Of a stretch of 64,000 nucleotides of DNA, positions 34,307 to 43,981 are shown one piece after another. The notes under the pieces were generated by a model that was not told the DNA's origin, ran no database searches, and saw only the letters and a list, made by a program, of their open reading frames with translations. The stretch is from contig NW_006763292.1 in the NCBI RefSeq assembly GCF_000218685.1, forward strand, positions 1,005,087 through 1,069,086, given 5' to 3'. Every line of letters begins with the position of its first letter. Positions within the stretch are counted from its first letter, which is position 1. The position numbers were made by a program, and so were the translations under genes. Source of the stretch: Serpula lacrymans var. lacrymans S7.9 (lineage: Eukaryota > Basidiomycota > Agaricomycetes > Boletales > Serpulaceae).

Positions 34307-34760
34307 AGCTGATTATCCAAAATGTCCCGCAATGTACAATCCAATGCTTTTAATTCCATGACAGTGTTGCATTGGTGGTTCATCCCAGACAATAACTCCG
34401 GTATGTTTCAATACCTCATGGAGGTCAGAGTTTTTTAGAATCCATGTGGGTGCTTCATTCACAGGAATAGGGATTCCAAGGCACAAATGAGCTGTGCGGT
34501 CATCCTCCAAGAGTAGGGATGCAATCCCAGAGGATGCTACACATAGAGCAACATTATAATTATCCCTTGCTCAAACAACAGCAGTAATTGTATTACAGAG
34601 ATATGTTTTCCCCCTACCGGTACCTCCAGCACTGTGAATAAAGGTTGTTCCCCAATTATGATGAATTGACTGCATGATGGTATCAAAAGCATTTTGCTGC
34701 TCTTGACCGAGCTGCTCTACATTATCTTTTGAGTAATAATAATACAGTTAAGTGATCAAA
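34307..34760 (-). pseudogene. PIF1-like helicase fragment (Helitron-type), copy 1
   Basis: The minus strand encodes the ATPase start of a PIF1-family helicase: Walker A GGTGRGKT (about 34625), a SSGIASLLL segment, and Walker B-like DEPPMQH (about 34380). A TGA interrupts the frame after ITAVV. It is truncated on its C-terminal side exactly at the copia D LTR. A longer homologous fragment is at 60420-61240. In fungi such fragments usually come from Helitrons; no Rep domain was found here. Confidence 0.75.
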
Positions 34761-36176
34761 TTTTACTGAGTCAAAAGTCAGTGAACTTGTGCTGTCTGTT
34801 CTTATAAGCGTGAGAATTCTTCAGTGTGGCTACAATTTTCACTGTGTTCACTACTACTGTACTGCTGTTTCTGTATTGCCACAAAAACCACGCGAGCAAA
34901 ACTAAGCAAAATAAACGATGCAACATGGTTCACACGTGGCATTTGGGACAACCATCCCCTTTATTATAGATAACAATGTCATTCTCGCAAGGTAAGTACA
35001 TTGTAATTGACGTATTGATTACTTATGTTTTTGATCAAAACAATGTCCTCACTCACAACAAATGGCCTTCTATTCTGATCTTGCTCTGTAGATCTACATT
35101 GGACAAACCACAGGAAAACTGGCAATGTGTGCTGTATGACTTTGACCAGTTAGGCAAATGGGCATACATTTCTTCTACAGGCGTCAATCTCAGCAACCAC
35201 ACACAATATCATATTTTATATGGACTTCTACCAACTCCAGATCATATATTGTACCATTATGTTGCGAGTGCAAGGCTTCCTTGGCAAGTGTAATTTATCT
35301 CATTACAGCAACTGGACTGGGTGAGTTTTTTTGTGGATTCTGTCATTTTTGCAGTTGATGATAAAATGTGAACAGCGATGCTGATTCCTTGATACACCCC
35401 CTGACTGTTGCCTGTTTGGCCTTATTGTACAATGTCCAAACTTTGGGCAACACCCCGTAATTCTTGTCTTATAATAATATTTTTTTTATTCACAAGGCTG
35501 CAAATTAATCTTAATTCTTCATGTCTCCCTCTGACACAAAGTGTAAGCTCTTGTTGGACGCTGAAGCAGACCAACCCTCAAAGAAAACAAGGTGAATGAA
35601 CGGTAAAAATTGTGTTTTTGATATATACTCATTACCAATTCATAGGTTGACCAATGTAACCGGTCACGTACACACAATGTACCTACTGTTCCTCAAGTGT
35701 CAGAAGATGCTAACAGAAACAGTGCTCTCAACGGAAACAACAAGCACACAAGCCTTCAAGTAGCTGATAATGTGAACTCCAGCTTGTCCTGTGATATTGT
35801 CATTGATCCCACCTTACTGCAAGGTTTGGGTAACAATGTTATACGATATGCTATTCAAAATCAGTGCTATCTGTTGTATGCTCATAACTATAAATGTTAC
35901 CTGTATTAACAGGATTGTGTCATACTCCAATCAGGCCACAAACAAGTATGCCATCTGCTTCCCAATCTATGCCCCTAACTTCATCCCCAGGGCCAGGCAG
36001 GTTGATGGTGAGATATTAGAAACACTTTAGGCTCCCATCAATGAAGTCTCTTAAAGCACCCAGGCTATGAGCAAGTCACATAGGCAAGAAATATTGGATG
36101 GTCACATGAGTGATTCCAATTGGAAGAAGCTTATACAGATGAGTAGGTCCTGGGCTTCAATAACTCACCCATATTC
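34761..36176. other. Upstream region shared with helicase copy 2, then unresolved exons
   Basis: 34735-34970 is homologous to 61249-61540 (for example CCACAAAAACCACGCGAGCA), so it is the common 5' flank of both helicase fragments. From 34978 on, short plus-strand frames with plausible introns appear (34978 ATG then GTAAGT at 34991; 35697-35909). They may be 5' exons of the KDZ-type gene that follows, but no motif confirms this. Confidence 0.4.
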
Positions 36177-37605
36177 ATGACTAAGTGCATGCCTAGTCCC
36201 GGTGCTTTACAAGAAGTTCAAAAAGGTTCAGCAAGGCTTTCTATCAAGCAAGCTTGCATTCAAAAAATCAATTCCACTACAGACTCTGAGGACACAGAGG
36301 CCTGGATTGCCCAGGAAAAAAAGGCACAGCAAAAACGGCTGCATAAAGAAGACACCATGGATATATATGAAGTCTCTATAGCAAAATTACCCAGCAAATC
36401 AGAAATCCAGCTGCATTTATCGCAACAGGAAACAAGAAATAGAGTGGCCCAAGGAACCACTGGGGTGTTATTGGTGGGTCTGAAGTTGGAAGAGACTCAG
36501 TAAGTCCCCGGGATCTCAGAAATACATACTTTTTAATACTGATTAACTCTATTCAATAGGATACAGCTGCAAATGTATGGAAAACAAATCAAACAAAAGG
36601 GCACAACCACAAAAAAATTGGAGTTAGAGGAAAGGTGTCAACACCTGATCTCCCGTGTAGATGCCTTTGACCTCAAGGTTGAAATATATTTAGGTAATAT
36701 CAATGTTGCCAATTCTCTTGAGGAAGTCTCAGGGTGGCCAAACTCCGATAAAGATGACATTGCAGAAAACATAAATCTGTTTGACCTCCCAGGTTCCTTT
36801 GATGGCAATGATGGGCCTACTAAGAGGAGAAATTTGGTGTTACCCTCTAACTTAGAAAAGGCACTTGCAAAATTGAAGGCCTACACCATCTAGTACACTC
36901 CAGGAAGGTTAGGCCAATAATGCCTTGCATCAGATACATATTGTACTGGGTCAAAAGTCATTTCTTTTCAGGACAAAGGTGAGAGTGGCTTGAGGCTCTC
37001 AAAAGAAAAAGTTGATGGCTTGAGCAGAGATTACCCATGTGGAAGCCGATATCAAAGTCCACTCAGCTATATATAAAAGAGCCTGGCATGCAATCATACA
37101 TGTATTTCTTGGGTGCTGGGCAGAAATATTGAGAAAATATCAAGAGCTCAAACCAAACCACCTCAAGACAAGTACCCAGCTCATGAATCCTAATGCAACC
37201 GGACTCCACAACGCTGCATTGCCATGGTTTTGGAGCATGGATCTGAAAGGTGACACCTCCCAACAGACCTGGATGTCTGAATGTATGTGCACCAGCCCGG
37301 TCACAATTTCACAGTATCATACAGCTAACATTTAGTTATAAAATACAGTTTACCGGGTTCACTGGCTGAGAGTAAAAGCCATGTACAATAGGTGGATAGA
37401 AGAGGATATTCTGGCGCGCCTCGAGATGAAGTGGACAGTTCAGTATTTTCAACATCAAGCTAAGCGTTGGAAGGATTTTTATAATGCCAATGAAATGGAG
37501 GCTAAACCCAGTCATGTAGCATATGCAGAGAGGCAAATCAGGATGTGGAACCAGTTCTCAGAACAGGCAAAGGACTCATTCCAGAGGCTAGGCATAGTGG
37601 TTTGA
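36177..37605 (+). pseudogene. C-terminal half of a second KDZ-type transposase
   Basis: Fragments match the C-terminal part of KDZ (CxC2-type) transposases. 36177-36503 joins 36573-36893 across an intron at about 36500-36559 (GTAAGT...CAATAG), and the joined exons contain QETRNRVAQGTTGVL and SRVDAFDLKVEIYLG. 37039-37335 has KYQELKPNHLKTSTQL and LPWFWSMDLKGD. After a second intron (about 37280-37350) the frame reads YRVHWLRVKAMYNRW, then EEDILARLEMKWTVQYF up to the stop at 37605. The cysteine cluster and catalytic core are absent upstream. The family assignment is from remembered motifs. Confidence 0.7.
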
Positions 37606-37639
37606 GGGAACTAGAATAGTGAACCACAATTTAATAGAA

Positions 37640-37800
37640 ACCCAGGGTCCATTATACTATGTAATGGTAGTCCAGTATTCCCGGGCTTTAAAGTAATTCA
37701 GTGTTCCTGGACTTCATAGCAATCCATTATTCCCCGGGCTATGTAGTAATACAAGATTCCCGGGCTTCTACTCACTCCAACTGCAGGGTGCCCGGGTTTC
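37640..37800. repeat. CCCGGG-bearing degenerate tandem repeat
   Basis: Four to five imperfect units of about 26-40 bp contain ATTCCCGGGCT followed by AGTAATnCA. They lie between the convergent 3' ends of the KDZ-like and TET/JBP-like genes. Confidence 0.6.
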
Positions 37801-37890
37801 ACCGTTTTCATTGAGCGAGCTACTACAAATAGCTACAAATTTGCAGTAGTGATGTACCCAGATCAAGATAGTTCAGCTGCTATTCCACAT

Positions 37891-38893
37891 CTATAAATGC
37901 ATAACATGATCATGTGAAGGTACTGACCATCCCGGGGTCCCCACCCCGCACTTTGTATGTATATACTCCCTCATGTAATATGCAAAACATATTCTCTCAC
38001 CACTGTAGGATGAAACCCCATGACTCAGCAACTTCCCACTAAATGCAGCAATAATCCCACTATCAAACTTGAAGCAAAACCTGCCCTGCCTGGTGAGCTC
38101 CAGAATGGCATCATTGTGGTCTCCTACACTTGCCAACATGTCATACCACACTGCTTTGAAGAGACAATCCCAGTGTACTGGTGTCTCCCAGTTGCTGATG
38201 ATAGAAAGCACATTGAAGACTGAGCTCCATGCCTTTGGTACCGTCACATCATCCATATGGTCCTCAACTCGTACCAGCGCCTCTTGGGCTTGCTCATAGA
38301 GCGCAGGGTGAGCTACACGCAAGGTTGCACACATGAGGGCCCCGGTCTCAACAAAAGATTGCAACCACAGTTCACCAGTGCCTGGAGGTGTAGATTTGTG
38401 CAATGACGGGGAATCTTGTGGAGCCTCTCCAGTTTTCTGTGGTGAAACTTTTATTAATTGCAATGTATAGATTATAACACAATAACACAAACTTTATGAC
38501 TGAGTTGGAACCACGCCAGGAATAAGCCTATCAACCTGCAAGGGAATAGCTGACAGTCTCCAGGATTTTTGTCATATTCTGAAGATTTACGCCAGTTCTT
38601 TGAGGGCTTTTTGGGGCATTTGCTTTCCATATCTTGCTTGAGATGCTGTAGACTGTCACACATGCTTTGCTAAATATATTGTCTCCATATAAGTATTTTG
38701 CATGACCATGTAAATATATTTTCACCTGTTTCTCCTCAGTGAGGATGCCTAGGAGGTACCATAGAACTATTCTTCCATGAATGTCCATTATAATGGAAAA
38801 GATTGTGATAATGTCAATATTTTTTGCAGGTTGATATTCCTCAGATATACTCTGTTCAAGCTTGTTGTCCTGACCATTATTCCGAGGACCCAC
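37891..38893 (-). pseudogene. TET/JBP-like 2OG-Fe(II) dioxygenase, remnant
   Basis: This belongs to a fungal family of Tet-like 2-oxoglutarate/Fe(II) oxygenases; characterised members oxidise 5-methylcytosine. The minus strand at 38893-38531 carries the N-terminal part (IIMDIHGRIVLWYLLGILT). After a frame change, 38490-37891 holds the catalytic region: LIISNWETPVHWD with the HxD iron ligands is written ISNWETPVHWD (about 38190), followed by WYDMLASVGDHND, then FSGKLLSHGVS with the distal His (about 38030) and GERICFAYYMRE, where the Arg is the likely 2OG ligand. All core ligands are still present. The frameshift near 38500 and the missing far N-terminus make it a probable pseudogene. It is tail to tail with the KDZ-like transposase, the known association in basidiomycetes. 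Confidence 0.7.
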
Positions 38894-39620
38894 CCATGCA
38901 GATGGAGAATTCTGATGATGACATTCAACTCACTTCAGGGTGAGAGTTGGCAATAAATAAAGGAAGATAAGTATGGTCAAGGTTCAAAAATAGCTTTTGA
39001 GATCAAAGAGGTAACTGCTTGTCTCATCTTTCAGTATATCTAGACTATTGTCAATCAAAGATTTAACCCATACTAGTCACTATTCTGTCAAATACACAAA
39101 TAATCACCAATGTCATTTTGCCTAAACCAGAATAGGAGAAACCACCTATGCTTGTTGAAGGGAATTGGTGTTGTAGCTGACTTACAAAAAGGAGAAATGG
39201 AAGGTATTTCAAATCCGCTTTAATTTTGATGCTAACCAGATCTAAGGCAAATAAACATGAACTACTCACTGCGTCAGGCACTCTCAAGACCATCTGGAAT
39301 TACATCTGTTATAGTATTATATAATGCCTTATGCTATAATAGAAACTATTTCCTATAATAATTCCTTAAAATTCAAGGTATACACATTCTACAAGTAGTG
39401 GTAAGGAATCATAGCTAAGAGCATCACTTGAGAAACAATGATTAATAAGTCCAAAGAGAAATGGTTGTGATAGCTACTCAAAAAAACTACATGTGAATAA
39501 TATTTGGCAGCCAAAAGGTAGAGATTTTCTATTTATTTTTCATCCACAATGAATGATTTTATCTGTTGAAGACCCCTGACACCTTGTGACATGTGACAGT
39601 GTAATGCAAAAGAACCTAGA
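38894..39620. other. Intergenic, AT-rich
   Basis: No gene or repeat was recognised between the dioxygenase remnant and the gypsy LTR at 39621. Confidence 0.45.
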
Positions 39621-40034
39621 TGTTACAATACACGATTTTTGGACCTTTAAATTTCATTCTCCACTTTAACTTTGTTTTGTAGTTTTCACACACTGTGCCA
39701 TGCAATACTTCCCATTTTGTTCAAACTCCGCTTTCTCACGCTGCACTGCTTTTCTTTATTCTTAGCTACAAGTCTCTCACACAGTGGAGCTGGTCACACA
39801 GGCTGTGCCCTATGACATCATCAGCCACTGCCTTCATCAACTGTTAAGTACATATGTACAAACAACCTGTAGATGTATATAAACCCCCATAGATCAAGGA
39901 GACTCCTCAGCAAGTCCTCCTGTTGTTTACCCACAACTAACTTGGTCCTATCATAAGGGGTAACCATTCCCACTCACTTCAACTGTAGCCTGTCTGAGTT
40001 GTGCGCCAGAGTATACAAACTCTAGGTTGTTACA
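39621..40034 (+). repeat. 5' LTR of gypsy A copy 2a
   Basis: It starts TGTTACAATACACG and ends GGTTGTTACA. It is the same family as 53296-53686 but in opposite orientation. The TATA-like GTATATAAACC is at about 39874 and the self-priming segment reads AGCAAGTCCT, one base different from the young copy. The primer site AGGACTCGCT follows at 40037. Confidence 0.9.
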
Positions 40035-40573
40035 TTAGGACTCGCTCTTTCTACTCTCTTGCACTTTGTGGAAACCTGGACCACAGGGTTAAGTGGAGTC
40101 TTTCAAACAGTAAGACTTTGGCGCCAGTTGGTGTTGAGCTTTTACCTAGCCGCGGAAACAAAGTGTGTGCCCCAATCCTGCAGGCGAGCTCCTCAGGACA
40201 AGGTACTAGAGAGATCAAATCAAATTATACACGGCCCCCAGTATTAAGGGGAGTACCTTAGCTCAGCAGTTGGTGTGAAACCATTGTTGATCAGATTTAG
40301 ACACAAAACTTCTTCTTTGTTTTCCTCTGACCAGGCCGGGCACTTGCCTCCGCCAGTCTGGAGAAGGTTAAACAGCATAACAAGCGGACCACCCCCTGAC
40401 GACCATTTGGACTAGGGTGTATTACTGTTACCTTTTATATACTTTTTCAAATACTATAGTGTGGGTAGTTGGGGATTAAGACCTGTTACTCAGCTGGGAA
40501 GAGGTAGATCCACAGATAGCAAGTGGGGACCTGCAGTTACATTTTTTTACATTTACAAAGAGAACAAGTCAAC

Positions 40574-41636
40574 ATGTTTGCAAACCCAACCCGATGTCAA
40601 TATTCTGTTGCACAATGTGCATGCACAGATTTTGTCATTAACTATGCAGCTCAGCGAGCTTCAGACAAACCCTCCTGAAGCAGTTGAGCAAAAATTCAAC
40701 AAGAAAGTCGAGATTGTTGCTGACCCTGGCACTTTTGAGGGAGACCAAGCTCAATTTGCCAAATGGTGGATCAACCTCCAGATTTGGATCAAGACAAACT
40801 GGGATGCATTTGCTGACGATTTTGAGATAGCAACAGCTCTGCTATCAATACTAAAAGGACCTATGGTGGGTCAATATGCCCAAGTACAACTCCAGGAGTG
40901 CTACACAGCCAATCACTAGCCTACCTGGGACAATCTCAAGGGGAAGATTGAGAAATATTCCAAACCCCAAGCTGAGCGTGACTAGGCACCTCAGCAAATC
41001 TGTTCCTTCAAACAAGGAAGCATGAGGACAGATGATTTTGTAACCCGGTTCCTGGCCCTCTCCATCAAAGGGGGTCTAGGTAATGAACGTGCAGTAGAGC
41101 TGCTAGAACACAATGTGAACCCCCACATTGCAGAACAGCTTTATCTGGAGGATTTGAGAAACAAGAACCTCTCGCAAGCAGCAGAAGAGGTTCACAAAGT
41201 AGGTAGGGCCATTGAGCTCTACAAAATGCAATTCTGTGGCGGGTCCACCATTAAAAACAGCTATTCCCAGAGGTGCCCTGGGTCATCAAACCAAAATAAT
41301 AAGCACTCTCACGGGTTCAAGCCATTTGGGGTGCAGCCAGGACAGGGTGCTCCTATGGATATCAGCGCGGTCCAAGGCGGACAGATGCACAGATTCAAGG
41401 GCAACTGTTACAACTGTGGCCAAGAGGGACACATGTCCTGAGACTGTAGAAATGGGGTGCAGGCCGCTCAACAAAAACATAACCAAGGGCGCCAGATGCG
41501 CCAATTAGAAACAGAGATGCCGCCGGACAATTGGCTCAATTCATTGGCTGGTCATTCATATGACAAAATCCGGGCCTTCTTCTATGATCACCAGGTTGCT
41601 GAAATGAAGGCACAGGGAAAAGAATCCAGGGCTTAG
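40574..41636 (+). pseudogene. gypsy A copy 2a Gag, disrupted
   Basis: Homologous to the intact Gag at 57570-58628. A frameshift lies next to the start, TAG codons at 40917 and 40983 interrupt it, and TGA replaces the codon after the zinc knuckle CYNCGQEGHMS (about 41407-41442). The slippery heptamer GGGAAAA is kept at 41615-41621 before the gag stop at 41634-41636. Confidence 0.88.
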
Positions 41637-42484
41637 GTTACTTTGGTACCTTCACTCCTATTAACGATGAAGTAAACCACAACAAGGTGGCCCCTGCTCC
41701 AGGGTGTTGCACGAGCAATAAAGGAAAGGGGGTGGCTCCTCAATTTGTTATCAGAAGTATGCACTGGTATGCAAAACTGTAACTAATATTTATGATACTA
41801 CCACTGCACCAGTTTCTCCCTTGGAGCGTGGCCCCGGCGAGACAACTACTAGGGTGCTTGATTCTGGTAAAAATAAAAATAAAAACATAGAAAATATTAA
41901 AGTAGAAAAACATGTTTTTTTCAATTCTTCTTCATCTTTGGAGCCACTTTTCCCCGAAATCCCAAAGTGTGTGTTGATGCGCACTTATTTATTCCAACAA
42001 GAGATCTGTTTAGATGTTGGTGTAGAAAACCTTGCCCAGGGCATAGTACACCCAATTAGCGCACTGTTTGATTCAGGCGCTAACAGAATCTTCATAGATC
42101 AGGTCTGGGCAGAGCAAATTGGGCTTCCCCTTGTAAAATTAGATGTATCTATTCCCATCTATGATGTTGATGGAACACTTAACGCAGGTGGCTGCATTAC
42201 GCACAAATATTCTTTTGTTGTTGAGTACCAAGGACACAGAGAACAAGTCACCGCCAAAGCTACCCAACTAGGGAAAATTAATTTAATCTTAGGCTGGACC
42301 TGGCTATTTAAGCACAATCCTGAGATTGACTGGCAGACAGGGGTTGTCACATTGTCACATTGCCCTCAGGAGTGTAATAACTTGGGTCAACTGAGTCACA
42401 TCCATCAAACAGAGCTGGATGAAAGGATAAACGCTGGTCACGCTTATGCCAAGCTCTGATCTTTAGATAAGATTGACAATGAGG
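41637..42484 (+). pseudogene. gypsy A copy 2a Pol N-terminal fragment (protease)
   Basis: The aspartic protease region is readable (FDSGANRIFIDQVWAEQIG, about 42067-42123). A segment downstream of the Gag stop, coding for the linker before protease, is shortened. The frame ends at a TGA at 42459 and the homology ends at about 42484. Confidence 0.85.
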
Positions 42485-42922
42485 ATAGTATTATTGGAAT
42501 ACCCCACATAGCAGATAGGTGCGCTCCTAGGGACGGCCTTGTAGTGCTTTGGGAGAAGAGACAATAATTATTGATACACAGCCCCCAGTGTTAAGGGGAG
42601 TACTTTAGCTCAGCAATAGTGTGGAACTATTGTTGATTAGAAATTTAAATATGAAACTTCACTTTCTCTTTCCTCTGACCAAGCTGGGCACTTGCCTCCG
42701 CCAGTCTGGAGAAGGGCTGACAGCTTAACAAGTGGGCCACCCCCTGACAACTGTTCAGACCAGGGTTTATTAAATACCTTTTATATACATTTTCAAATAC
42801 TATAGTGTGGGTAGTCGGAGATTGAGATCCAATACTCAGCTGGGAAGAGGTAGATCTGCAGATAGCAAGCAGGGACCCCCAGTTACGTCTTTTTACTATA
42901 CTTCACAAGAGAACAAGTTGAC

Positions 42923-43981
42923 ATGTTGTCGCAACCCCAAACCGATGTCAATGCTCTGTTGCACAACATGCGTGCACAGATCTCGGCATTAACCACACAA
43001 CTCACCGAGCTGCAGGCGCACCCTCCTGCAGCAACCCCCTCGGTTGAGAAGAAGTTTAACAAGAAAGTTGAAGTCGTTGCTGACCCTGGTGCCTTTGAAG
43101 GAGATAGAGCGCGATACACCGAATGGTGGATCAAACTTCAAATTTGGGTCAAGGCAAACTGGGATGTGTTTGCTGATGACTTTGAGGTAGCCACTGCGGT
43201 GCTATCTCGATTAAAAGGACCTGTGGTGGGTCAATACGCCCAAGTTAGAATGCAGGAGTGCTACACCGTGGGAGTGTGGCCCACCTGGGACAATCTCAAA
43301 GTAGAGATCGAGAAATATTTCAAACCGCAAGCTGAGCGTGACTGGGCGTGTCAGCAAATCTGTTCCTTTAAACAAGGAAACATGAGGACAGATGATTTTG
43401 TAACCTGGTTCCTGGCCCTCTCCATCCAAGGGGGCTTAGGTAATAAACACGCAGTAGAACTGCTGGAACGCAATGTGAACCCCCACATTGCAGAACAGCT
43501 CTATCTGCAGGATATGAGAAGTGAGAACCTCTCTCAAGCAGCAGAGGAGATTAGAAAGATTGGTAGGGCCATAGAGCTCTACAAAATGTACCAAGGTGGC
43601 GGGTCCACCAACAAAAACAATTTTTCCCAGAGGAGCCCTGGGTCATCAAACCAACATAAAAATCACTCTCACGTGTTCCAACCATACGGGTTGCAACCAG
43701 GGCGGGGTGCTCCAATGGATATCGGCGCGGTCCAGGGCGGACAGAAGCACAGATTCACCTGCTTTAGCTGTGGGCAGGAGGGGCACATGGCCCAACAGTG
43801 TCAAAACGGAGTGTGGGCCGCTCAAAATAACCAAAGGCACCAGGCACGCCAATTAGAAACCAAAAAACCGGACAATCGGCTCAACACTCTGGCCGGTCGA
43901 TCCTATGATGGAATCCGGGCCTTCTTCTATGACCAACAGGTCAACAAAATTAAAGCCCAGGGAAAAGAGTTTGGAGCTTAG
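42923..43981 (+). CDS. gypsy A copy 2b Gag, intact frame (352 aa)
   Basis: This is the capsid/nucleocapsid polyprotein of a Ty3/gypsy element. The ATG at 42923 and stop at 43979-43981 give 352 codons, the same length as the young copy. It has a helical capsid region (WWIKLQIWVKANWD about residues 71-84) and a CCHC knuckle (CFSCGQEGHMAQQC, about 43760-43801). The slippery heptamer GGGAAAA at 43960-43966 lies just before the stop and the -1 frame beyond is open, so a Gag-Pol fusion would be expected by frameshifting. Pol behind it is defective. Confidence 0.85.
   Translation: MLSQPQTDVNALLHNMRAQISALTTQLTELQAHPPAATPSVEKKFNKKVEVVADPGAFEGDRARYTEWWIKLQIWVKANWDVFADDFEVATAVLSRLKGPVVGQYAQVRMQECYTVGVWPTWDNLKVEIEKYFKPQAERDWACQQICSFKQGNMRTDDFVTWFLALSIQGGLGNKHAVELLERNVNPHIAEQLYLQDMRSENLSQAAEEIRKIGRAIELYKMYQGGGSTNKNNFSQRSPGSSNQHKNHSHVFQPYGLQPGRGAPMDIGAVQGGQKHRFTCFSCGQEGHMAQQCQNGVWAAQNNQRHQARQLETKKPDNRLNTLAGRSYDGIRAFFYDQQVNKIKAQGKEFGA

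Larger units (their letters stand above)
39621..42484 (+). mobile_element. gypsy A copy 2a, truncated in pol
   Basis: A complete 5' LTR (39621-40034), primer region, leader, gag and the start of pol are present. Pol ends after the segment SLDKIDN (about 42475), and the sequence continues directly as the 5' leader of a second copy (2b). Head-to-tail partial copies without an intervening LTR imply recombination or template switching. Confidence 0.88.

Noticed and set aside
34307..34760. Cellular PIF1 telomere helicase gene
   Set aside because: Only a fragment with an in-frame stop is present, a second partial copy exists, and the motif order matches Helitron-type helicases.
37640..37800. CRISPR-like array
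   Set aside because: The units are degenerate, directly adjacent and without spacers of constant length, and the genome is eukaryotic.
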